Assembly (NCBI RefSeq): GCF_025231525.1
Contig: NZ_CP103057.1
Coordinates: 496,001-560,000 of the forward strand
DNA from: Sphingomonas endolithica
GTDB lineage: Bacteria > Pseudomonadota > Alphaproteobacteria > Sphingomonadales > Sphingomonadaceae
DNA: 64,000 bases
Reading direction: 5' to 3'
Shown: in pieces, positions 57,626-64,000 of the stretch
Layout: every line of letters starts with the position of its first letter
Numbering within the stretch: the stretch's first letter is position 1
Position numbers and translations under genes: made by a program
The notes under the pieces: model-generated
Told to the model about the DNA's origin: nothing
What the model saw: the letters and a program-made list of their open reading frames with translations, nothing else
Database searches by the model: none

Positions 57626-58825
57626 CTATTCGAAATCCTGATTCATGATCGCGTCTGCACAGCCGGCGAGCACCTCCAGAAAGCGCGCCTGGACACGCGT
57701 CGGGCTCCAGCCGGCGCGCGTCGTCACCCCGATCACCCGGCCGCTCGATGCCAGTTCGGGCCCGACCGTCGCCAGCATCCCGCTGTCGATCTCCAGCGCG
57801 ACCTGATCGGGAGACAGCATCGTCAGGAAATCGCCGTCGCGCAGGATGCCGCGGATCACCATCACCGATCCGCACTCGATCGGCGCATGGGGTTCGCTCG
57901 TGCCGCGGCCATCGGCAAACAGCCGCTGCCATAGGCTGCGCAGCGGCGCCCCGACGCGCGCGACGACCCATGGATACGCGGCAAGCGCCTCGCGGCTCGG
58001 CATTGCGGCGCCAGCGAGCGGGTGGCCCGCGCGGCCGACGATCACCAGGCGGTCGTCGAGCAGTGGTGCCTGGTGCAGATCGGGCGCGGCCTCGCGCAGT
58101 GCGCCGATCATCATGTCGATCGCACCGTCGCGCAGCGGCTCGACCAGTTCGCGCCACGATCCTTCCGAGATATCAAACCGGGCCGCCGGCGTCTCCTGAG
58201 CGATCCGTGCGATCGCCCGCGGCAGCAGCAGCGCGCGGGACAGCGGCATCGCCCCGATCGCGATCCGCCCGCCGCCCAGATCGGGCGCCGCCTCGACGAT
58301 CCCGGCGGCGATTTCCGCCGCCGCCAGCCGCACGCCGCGCGTCAGCCGCCGTCCGGCATCGCTGAGCACGATCCCCCGGCCACGTCGCTCGACCAGCACC
58401 ATGCCGCACACTTGTTCCAGATCGCGCACCGCGCGGTGGATCGCTGGCTGCGACAATCCGGTGGCGGCCCCGGCGCCGACGAAGCTGCCGGCATCGGCCA
58501 GCGCCAGGAACGCGCGCAATTGCGTCGCGGTCATCAACCGTTCGGGCCGAGCGAAGCCGCGCCCGCCGCCCGGTATCGCCCCGCCCAACCGCGCAAAGGC
58601 GGTGTCCGCGCGCGCGGCCAGCGCGAGGCCTGCCTCAGTCGGCGTCATCCCGTCGGCCCGCCGGTCGAACAGGGCGGCGCCGATCTCGCGTTCTAGTTTG
58701 GCCAGGCCTTGCGTCAGCGCTGGTTGTGACAGGCTCACCACCTCGGCGGCGGCGCTCATGCTGCCGCGCGCGACGATCGCGGCAAGCGCGCGCAGATGGC
58801 GCAGGTTGAGATCGAACGGGTCCAC
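57626..58825 (-). CDS. LysR-type regulator with two tandem helix-turn-helix domains
   Basis: The 399-residue protein carries a complete LysR helix-turn-helix at residues 6-64 ([20 protein letters not shown]) and a second at about 99-158 ([20 protein letters not shown]), joined by a glycine-rich linker. The effector-binding domain follows from about 185 ([20 protein letters not shown]). Ordinary LysR proteins have one such domain and about 300 residues. It is divergent from ligK-ligU and upstream of ligJ in the same direction, so it is likely to control the lig genes in both directions (a LigR-like role). I use the GTG at 58825, preceded by AGGTG. Confidence 0.88.
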   Translation of the reverse strand: MDPFDLNLRHLRALAAIVARGSMSAAAEVVSLSQPALTQGLAKLEREIGAALFDRRADGMTPTEAGLALAARADTAFARLGGAIPGGGRGFARPERLMTATQLRAFLALADAGSFVGAGAATGLSQPAIHRAVRDLEQVCGMVLVERRGRGIVLSDAGRRLTRGVRLAAAEIAAGIVEAAPDLGGGRIAIGAMPLSRALLLPRAIARIAQETPAARFDISEGSWRELVEPLRDGAIDMMIGALREAAPDLHQAPLLDDRLVIVGRAGHPLAGAAMPSREALAAYPWVVARVGAPLRSLWQRLFADGRGTSEPHAPIECGSVMVIRGILRDGDFLTMLSPDQVALEIDSGMLATVGPELASSGRVIGVTTRAGWSPTRVQARFLEVLAGCADAIMNQDFE

Positions 58826-58834
58826 GACGCACCT

Positions 58835-58849
58835 ATAGAGAAATCTTAT
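58835..58849. promoter_or_regulatory. Candidate LysR box between the regulator and ligK
   Basis: ATAGAGAAATCTTAT (58835-58849) fits T-N11-A with a weak dyad and lies in the 101-base gap between the divergent LysR and ligK genes. Confidence 0.35.
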
Positions 58850-58926
58850 CGGCTGCGCACAGTTCCGAATTGCGGCTATCACGGGTCGGCGCGCACCCCG
58901 GCGGGATAGCCGCCAAGGAGAGTTTC

Positions 58927-59598
58927 ATGGGCAAGGTCGTCACCAACATCCAGCGTGCGGATCCCGCGGTGATCGACGGGCTCGCCGCCGCCGGGGTCGC
59001 CACCGTACACGAGGCGCAGGGTCGGATCGGCCTCCTCTCCAGCCGGTTGCGTCCGATCTATCCCGGCGCGCGGATCGCCGGCTCGGCGGTGACGATCTCG
59101 GCACCGCCGGGTGACAATTGGATGATCCATGTCGCGGTCGAGCAATTGAAGGAAGGCGATATCCTCGTCCTTGCGCCGACCAGCCCCAGCGAAGACGGGT
59201 ATTTCGGCGATCTGCTCGCCACCTCGGCGCAGGCACGCGGCTGTCGCGGGCTGATCATCGACGCCGGCGTGCGCGACGTGCGCGATCTCACGCAGATGAA
59301 CTTCCCGGTCTGGTCCAAGGCGGTGTTCGCCCAAGGCACGATCAAGGGGACGCTGGGGTCGGTCAACGTGCCGATCGTCTGTGCCGATGCGGCGATCGAG
59401 CCGGGGGACGTGATCGTTGCCGACGACGATGGCGTGTGCGTGGTCAAGCGCGCGGATGCGGCGGATGTGCTCGCCAAGGCGCAGGCGCGCGAGGCGAACG
59501 AGGAATCGAAGCGCGTGCGGCTGGCCGCTGGCGAACTCGGGCTGGATATCTATGACATGCGTGGCAAACTGGCGGAGATGGGGCTGACCTATGAATAG
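58927..59598 (+). CDS. ligK: 4-Carboxy-4-hydroxy-2-oxoadipate aldolase
   Basis: LigK splits carboxyhydroxyoxoadipate into pyruvate and oxaloacetate, the final step of the pathway; the family is HMG/CHA aldolase, using a divalent metal. The 223-residue protein has [69 protein letters not shown] (metal-binding Asp/Arg region) and [14 protein letters not shown]. Start ATG after AAGGAGAG. Its end overlaps ligU by eight bases. Confidence 0.95.
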   Translation: MGKVVTNIQRADPAVIDGLAAAGVATVHEAQGRIGLLSSRLRPIYPGARIAGSAVTISAPPGDNWMIHVAVEQLKEGDILVLAPTSPSEDGYFGDLLATSAQARGCRGLIIDAGVRDVRDLTQMNFPVWSKAVFAQGTIKGTLGSVNVPIVCADAAIEPGDVIVADDDGVCVVKRADAADVLAKAQAREANEESKRVRLAAGELGLDIYDMRGKLAEMGLTYE

Positions 59599-60643
59599 TG
59601 CGCCCGTCATGTGGATGCGCGGCGGCACCTCCAAGGGCGCCGTCTTCCTGGCCTCCGACCTGCCCACGGAAACGGCCGAGCGCGACGCCTTCCTGCTGCG
59701 CGTGATGGGTTCGCCCGATCCGCGCCAGATCGACGGCATGGGCGGCGCCGATCCGCTCACCTCGAAGGTCGCGGTCGTCAGTCGTTCGACCCGCGACGGC
59801 GTCGATGTCGACTACCTCTTCCTCCAGGTGTTCGTCGATCAGCCAATCGTCTCGGATAGCCAGAATTGCGGCAACATGCTGGCCGCCGTCGGCCCGTTCG
59901 CGATCGAGCGCGGGCTGGTCGCAGCGACGGGTGACGAGACGAGGGTCGCTATCTTCATGGTCAATACTGGGCAGATCGCGGTCGCCGCCTGCCAGACCCC
60001 CGGGGGTGTCCCGACCTATAATGGCGATGCTGCAATCGATGGCGTGCCCGGCACCGCCGCGCCGATCCCGCTGGAGTTTCGCGACACCGCCGGCAGTTCG
60101 TGCGGTGCGCTCCTTCCGACCGGCAATGCGGCCGACGAAATAAACGGCGTCGCCTGCACGCTGATCGACAACGGCATGCCCTGTGTCGTGTTCAAGGCCG
60201 AGGATGTCGGCGCCACGGGCTATGAGGACCGTGAGACGCTCGACGTCGATGAAACGCTGAAGGCCAGGATCGAAGCGATCCGCCTGCAGGCCGGACCGAT
60301 GATGAACCTGGGGGACGTGCGCGAGAAATCGGTACCCAAGATGATGCTCGTCGCGCCGCCGCAGCATGGCGGCGCGGTGACGGTGCGCAGCTTCATCCCG
60401 CACCGCGCGCATGCCACGATCGGCGTGCTCGGCGCGGTCAGCGTGGCTACCGCCTGCCTGATCCAAGGCTCCCCCGCCGCGGCGGTGGCGGTGGTGTCGG
60501 CCGGCGATCGCAAGACCCTGTCGGTCGAGCATCCGACCGGAGAGATGAGTTGCGTGCTCGGGCTCGACGCGGACGGGCAAGTCGTGACGGCGGCCCTGCT
60601 GCGGACTGCACGGAAGCTGATGGAGGGCAGGGTGTTCGGCTGA
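59591..60643 (+). CDS. ligU: 4-Oxalomesaconate tautomerase (1,3-allylic isomerase), PrpF family
   Basis: LigU moves the double bond of 4-oxalomesaconate so that LigJ can act. The 350-residue PrpF-type protein begins [55 protein letters not shown] and [18 protein letters not shown] are recognisable. PrpF proteins in this position are the LigU group rather than aconitate isomerases. It overlaps ligK by eight bases, so translational coupling is likely. Confidence 0.9.
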   Translation: MNSAPVMWMRGGTSKGAVFLASDLPTETAERDAFLLRVMGSPDPRQIDGMGGADPLTSKVAVVSRSTRDGVDVDYLFLQVFVDQPIVSDSQNCGNMLAAVGPFAIERGLVAATGDETRVAIFMVNTGQIAVAACQTPGGVPTYNGDAAIDGVPGTAAPIPLEFRDTAGSSCGALLPTGNAADEINGVACTLIDNGMPCVVFKAEDVGATGYEDRETLDVDETLKARIEAIRLQAGPMMNLGDVREKSVPKMMLVAPPQHGGAVTVRSFIPHRAHATIGVLGAVSVATACLIQGSPAAAVAVVSAGDRKTLSVEHPTGEMSCVLGLDADGQVVTAALLRTARKLMEGRVFG

Positions 60644-60659
60644 GCTCTGCCGCGCTTGG

Positions 60660-60676
60660 TTGACGTCAAGCGTCAA
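60660..60676. promoter_or_regulatory. Palindromic operator candidate before marR
   Basis: TTGACGTCAA (60660-60669) is a perfect palindrome, and TTGACG-tcaag-CGTCAA (60660-60676) is an overlapping inverted repeat. It lies 22 bases before the ATG of the MarR gene; TTGACG could also be its -35 element, so autorepression is likely. Confidence 0.45.
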
Positions 60677-60698
60677 ACGTGGCTTCCACATACCGGAT

Positions 60699-61142
60699 AT
60701 GTCACGCAAACCGCTCGCCATCGGCACCTTGTCGCACTTGATCGGCTATCACCTGCGCCGCGCCTCCGGTGCCTTCGCGCTCGATTTCAGTGATGCGATG
60801 AGCGGGACGGGGATGCGGCAGGTGCTGCTCGGCATTCTCGCGATCGTTGAGGCCAATCCTGGCGTCAATCAGGGGACGGTCGGCATCGCGCTCGGTATCA
60901 AGCGCGCCAACATGGTCGCGTTGATCAACGAACTGGTCGATGCCGGGTTGCTGGCGCGCGTCACCGCCCCCGACGATCGCCGCGCTTTTTCACTGACGCT
61001 GACGGACATGGGGCACGAACGGCTCAAGGATTGCACGGTCCGCATCGAGGCGCACGAAGCGCGGATGCTGGCGGATCTCAGCGCGGACGAACGGCAGACA
61101 TTTCTGGAACTGCTGGCGCGGATCGAGGCGCGTAAGGCTTAG
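60699..61142 (+). CDS. MarR-family regulator between ligU and ferA
   Basis: The 147-residue protein has the winged helix GMRQVLLGILAIVEANPGVNQGTVGIALGIKRANMVALINELVDAGLL, with the wing TAPDDRRAFSLTLTDMG. I use the ATG at 60699. It ends convergent with ferA, 168 bases from the ferA stop, and starts 55 bases after ligU. In Sphingobium the FerC MarR protein represses ferBA; this gene may be an equivalent, but its position (beyond the ferA 3' end) differs. The palindrome right upstream suggests autoregulation. Confidence 0.85.
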   Translation: MSRKPLAIGTLSHLIGYHLRRASGAFALDFSDAMSGTGMRQVLLGILAIVEANPGVNQGTVGIALGIKRANMVALINELVDAGLLARVTAPDDRRAFSLTLTDMGHERLKDCTVRIEAHEARMLADLSADERQTFLELLARIEARKA

Positions 61143-61189
61143 GCTGCGGCTGGTTCAAGATATACGGTGGTTCAGGCCACTTACCCTAA

Positions 61190-61282
61190 TCCGTCCCCCG
61201 GCGTAGGCCGGGGCCCAGTTGGGATGGCTTCTGGGCTCAAGCGGAGACCTTCGCGACTGGACCCCGGCCTTCGCCGGGGAAC
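61190..61282. repeat. Palindromic repeat between convergent marR and ferA
   Basis: Left arm CCCCCGGCGTAGGCCGGGGC (from 61195) and right arm ACCCCGGCCTTCGCCGGGGA (61261-61280) are inverted copies with a few differences; CCCAGT and ACTGG extend the pairing. It has the same class as the 16.4 kb repeat. Confidence 0.8.
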
Positions 61283-61310
61283 AAGACGTGCCAACTGGTC
61301 GAATCAACTG

Positions 61311-63404
61311 TCAGCCGTCCGCAAGAATCAGCGCGTCCAAAGCGACGGCGCCATGCCCCTTAGGATAGACCGCCACCGGATTGAGATCGATCTCTTGGAT
61401 CGCTGGCGTGCCCGACAGCACCCGGCCAAGCGCAACGACAATATCCACTACCGCATCCACGTCGAGCGCCGGGGAGCCGCGGAAGCCATTCAGGATTGCC
61501 GCGCTCTTGAGGCTGCGCAACTCTGTCGTGATCGCCTCGCGGCTGAGATCATGCGGCAGCAGCCGGACATCCTTCAGCAATTCCGCCTGCACACCGCCAA
61601 AACCGATCAGGATCACCGGCCCCCATTCGGGATCGTTCTTGGCGCCGATGATCAGTTCCGTGCCGCGCGCGCCCATCCCCTCGATCAGCGCACCATCCAG
61701 CGCTAGACCGGGGGAATAGGACGCCACATTGGCATAGAGCTTGGTCCAGGCCACCTCCAGCGCCGCATCGTCCGCGATGTTGAGCAGCACGCCACCGGCA
61801 TCGCTCTTGTGGCTCAGCGCGGCGGCCTGTGCCTTGAGCACCACGGGGTAGCCGATCCGCGCTGCCACCGCCTTGGCCGATGCGACATCGGCCGCGAAGC
61901 CGCCGGCGGGGAAGGGGATGCCGGCTGGCCCCAGCAACTGCTTGGCACGATATTCGGGCACCACGCCGACCGGCAGGTCGTCGAGCGTCATTGGCTCGGC
62001 ATCGCTCGCGTCGAAATCCCATTCGGCCAGCTTCGACAATTGGCGCAGCGCGCGAAAGGCGCGATCGGGCGAGGGAAAATACGGCACACCGATCGCGCGC
62101 AGCCCGGCAATAAATTCCGGCTGGAAGACCGCACCGTCATCCAGCCCGGCAAAGATTACCGGCTTGTCGGGGGCGATCTTCTGCACCGCCTCGATGATGT
62201 ATGGGAACTTGCGTGCCGCCGTCGCATCGTCGGTCTGGATGATGCCGAGCACGACCGCGGCGAACCCGCGATCGGCCAGGATTGGCTCAAGTGTCCGGCG
62301 ATAGAGATCGGGATCGACCAGCGCCTGCGCAGTCAGGTCCATCGGGTTGGAGACCGGAATGAAATCGGGAATGGCCGCCCGCAGCGCGGCTTCGGTGTTC
62401 GCAGCGACCGGCGGCAAGTCCAGCCCGATCGCTTCGGCCAGATCCAGCGTCAGCGCCTTGAACGCGCCGGACTCAGTCAACACTGCGGTGCCGCCCTTGC
62501 CGACGGGCTTGGCGCGGAGCGCGATTTCGATCACGTCGCCCAATTCCTCAAGGCTGTCGACCAGCACCACGCCAGCGCGCTCGACCTTGGTCTTCATTAA
62601 CTGCCAGTCGCCGGCCATCGCGCCGGTATGGGTGGCGGCGGATTCCCGCGCCGCAGCGGACTTGCCCGGATGCAATAGTACGATCGTCTTGCCCGCCGCG
62701 CGGACGCGCCGCGCCACCGCCAGGAAGCGCTGCGGCTGGCGGAACTGTTCGACGATCATGCCGATCACCTGCGTGTGCGGCGTATCGACCAGATATTCGA
62801 CATAATCCTCGACGCCGCTCGCCGCTTCGTTGCCGGTGGAGATCGACATCGAGATGCCGAGGTCCTTGGCCATCAGCGTGGTGCCCAGCACCACTGCCAT
62901 CGCGCCCGACTGCGAGACGATGCCGGCACCGCGCGCATCGCCCAGGCGAAGCGCCGGGGTTTCGACGAAGGTCAGCGCGACGCCGTCGATATAGTTGACC
63001 AGGCCGAGGCAGTTCGGCCCCTCGATCACCATGCCGTGGTCGGCAGCGATCCGGGCGACCTCGGCCTGCGCCGCTCGCCCCTCGTCACCGCCCTCGGCAA
63101 ACCCGGCCGAGAAGATCACCGCCGCCCCGACGCCGCGCGCCGCCAGTTCGCGCACGGCGCCGAGGACCGCCGGCCCGGGGATCGCCAGTACTGCTGCATC
63201 CACGCCCTCGGGTAGTTCGGCGATCGAGTTCAGGCACGGACGCCCGTTGATCGTGTCGCGCTTGGGGTTGATAAGGTGGATTTCGCCGGTGAAGCCATGC
63301 CGCTCGAGATTGCGCAACACCGAATTCCCGAGCGCACCGGGCGTAGGCGAGGCGCCGACGATCGCAACCGAACGTGGGCTGAGCAGGCGAGTGAGATCGG
63401 GCAT
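61311..63404 (-). CDS. ferA: Feruloyl-CoA synthetase, NDP-forming acyl-CoA synthetase type
   Basis: The 697-residue protein begins MPDLTRLLSPRSVAIVGASP, the CoA-binding domain of ADP-forming acyl-CoA synthetases; the succinyl-CoA-ligase-like domain follows (SQSGAMAVVLGTTLMAKDLG and STGNEAASGVEDYVEYL) and an ATP-grasp domain ends the protein (GYPVVLKAQAAALSHKSDAGG). FerA of Sphingobium belongs to this family and activates ferulate and p-coumarate. The assignment here rests on the downstream partner role: the hydratase/lyase gene ferB lies directly upstream on the same strand. The ATG at 63404 follows the family start. A 145-base gap with a hairpin separates it from ferB. Confidence 0.82.
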   Translation of the reverse strand: MPDLTRLLSPRSVAIVGASPTPGALGNSVLRNLERHGFTGEIHLINPKRDTINGRPCLNSIAELPEGVDAAVLAIPGPAVLGAVRELAARGVGAAVIFSAGFAEGGDEGRAAQAEVARIAADHGMVIEGPNCLGLVNYIDGVALTFVETPALRLGDARGAGIVSQSGAMAVVLGTTLMAKDLGISMSISTGNEAASGVEDYVEYLVDTPHTQVIGMIVEQFRQPQRFLAVARRVRAAGKTIVLLHPGKSAAARESAATHTGAMAGDWQLMKTKVERAGVVLVDSLEELGDVIEIALRAKPVGKGGTAVLTESGAFKALTLDLAEAIGLDLPPVAANTEAALRAAIPDFIPVSNPMDLTAQALVDPDLYRRTLEPILADRGFAAVVLGIIQTDDATAARKFPYIIEAVQKIAPDKPVIFAGLDDGAVFQPEFIAGLRAIGVPYFPSPDRAFRALRQLSKLAEWDFDASDAEPMTLDDLPVGVVPEYRAKQLLGPAGIPFPAGGFAADVASAKAVAARIGYPVVLKAQAAALSHKSDAGGVLLNIADDAALEVAWTKLYANVASYSPGLALDGALIEGMGARGTELIIGAKNDPEWGPVILIGFGGVQAELLKDVRLLPHDLSREAITTELRSLKSAAILNGFRGSPALDVDAVVDIVVALGRVLSGTPAIQEIDLNPVAVYPKGHGAVALDALILADG

Positions 63405-63420
63405 GAATCGTGTCCCAAGT

Positions 63421-63541
63421 TCCTCCCCGGGACGGGGAGGTGGCAGTGCGAAGCGCTGACGGAGGGGGCGTGCCACACGGTACTTGCGGCGAGCCCCTCC
63501 ACCATGCTTCGCATGGTCCCCCTCCCCGTGCCGGGGAGGAT
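63421..63541. repeat. Nested hairpin repeat between ferB and ferA
   Basis: CCTCCCCGGGACGGGGAGG (63422-63440) and CCTCCCCGTGCCGGGGAGG (63521-63539) each fold as hairpins and can also pair with each other. AGTGCGAAGCGCT and ATGCTTCGCAT lie between them. Confidence 0.85.
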
Positions 63542-63549
63542 CGAATGGC

Positions 63550-64000
63550 TCAGCCCCTCTTGTCCTTGTCGTAGGCGCCAAGCCCAGGCTTGTAGCTCTT
63601 CTCGTCGATGAACTGGCGGATGCCTTCCTTGCGGCCTTCGTTATCGTAGGAATTGGCGGCTTCCTGCGCGCGGATCAGGTAATCCTCGGCATCGTCGTAG
63701 CTCAGGACGCCAACGCGGCGCACGGCGTCCTTGGTGGCCTTGAGCGCTACCGGGTTCTTGGCGAGCAGAACCTTGGCAACTTCGGTGACGCGGTCCTTGA
63801 GCGAGGCGAGCGGCAAAGCCTCGTTGACCAGACCCCAGTCGGCGGCGGTCTTGCCGTCGATATTCTCGCCCATCATCGCATGGTACATGGCCTTGCGGAA
63901 CGGCAGGAGCTCGGTCGCCACCTTGGTCGCGCCGCCGCCGGGCAGGATGCCCCAATTGATCTCGGACAAGCCGAACTTGGCTTCTTCCGCTGCGAAAGCG
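63550..64000 (-). CDS. ferB: Hydroxycinnamoyl-CoA hydratase/lyase, FerB type (5' part outside the window)
   Basis: Only the C-terminal 149 residues are in the window; the frame is open to the edge (AFAAEEAKFGLSEINWG). The crotonase signature INWGILPGGGATK, then DGKTAADWGLVNEALPL and KDAVRRVGVLSYDDAEDYLI, fit the enoyl-CoA hydratase superfamily, and the end FIDEKSYKPGLGAYDKDKRG is like that of hydroxycinnamoyl-CoA hydratase-lyase. The enzyme hydrates feruloyl-CoA and cleaves it to vanillin and acetyl-CoA. It is upstream of ferA on the same strand, as in the Sphingobium ferBA operon. Confidence 0.85.
   Translation of the reverse strand, partial: AFAAEEAKFGLSEINWGILPGGGATKVATELLPFRKAMYHAMMGENIDGKTAADWGLVNEALPLASLKDRVTEVAKVLLAKNPVALKATKDAVRRVGVLSYDDAEDYLIRAQEAANSYDNEGRKEGIRQFIDEKSYKPGLGAYDKDKRG

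Overview
The window looks like a chromosomal segment of a Sphingomonas-like alphaproteobacterium. It is GC-rich and densely packed. The markers are a lipoyl domain fused to the pyruvate dehydrogenase E1-beta subunit, TrmFO, many intergenic palindromes of the kind common in sphingomonads, outer-membrane TonB receptors in place of porin-fed uptake, and a protocatechuate 4,5-cleavage (lig) gene set of the Sphingobium type. I see no insertion sequence, phage, plasmid or CRISPR signature. Taxonomy is inferred from gene content only.

Region 1 (1-26.7 kb) is mainly housekeeping: a MerR regulator (cut by the window edge) with an acyl-CoA dehydrogenase, a SleB-type wall hydrolase, an MFS exporter coupled to cysteine synthase, pdhA-pdhB, three Tad-pilus-type surface genes (vWA protein plus two TadE-like pseudopilins), a squalene/phytoene-synthase-fold protein, an EF-hand protein, trmFO, a DUF488 protein, a lipoprotein hydrolase, gyrA with a DUF952 gene, an SDR plus yaaA, a secreted TPR protein, an Lrp regulator, a degenerate histidine kinase, a polysaccharide deacetylase and a tRNA with a CAU anticodon.

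Region 2 (26.9-39.8 kb) is the most unusual part. On the minus strand a Rieske oxygenase and a MarR regulator lead into eight genes joined by 1-4 base overlaps or a 1-base gap: a DctQMP-type TRAP transporter, a class III CoA-transferase-like protein, a 789-residue fusion of two 2-hydroxyacyl-CoA-dehydratase-like halves containing only one cysteine, two more class III CoA-transferases and a CapA-type phosphoesterase. A MetE-like methyltransferase diverges from the Rieske gene. Together they suggest uptake of an acid, CoA activation and a CoA-level reaction done in an aerobe without the usual iron-sulfur chemistry. The substrate is unknown.

Region 3 (40.2-51 kb) holds a duplicated cassette, (CocE/NonD-type secreted hydrolase + TonB-dependent receptor) twice in tandem, followed by a convergent MarR regulator and another secreted hydrolase next to pobA. 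Region 4 (51-64 kb) is a nearly complete aromatic funnel: ferB-ferA (hydroxycinnamate to aldehyde), pobA (4-hydroxybenzoate to protocatechuate), ligA/ligB, ligC, ligI, ligU, ligJ and ligK (protocatechuate to pyruvate and oxaloacetate), with a LysR-type regulator that carries two tandem DNA-binding domains. Hairpin repeats sit at the ligB/ligC, ligI/ligJ and ferA/ferB junctions. The likely overall job of regions 2-4 is import, de-esterification and mineralisation of plant-derived aromatic compounds.

Gaps longer than 300 bases: 22742-23075 (a terminator and a dispersed repeat) and 39763-40257 (palindromic repeats and the promoter of the first hydrolase/receptor cassette). No other long stretch lacks a gene.
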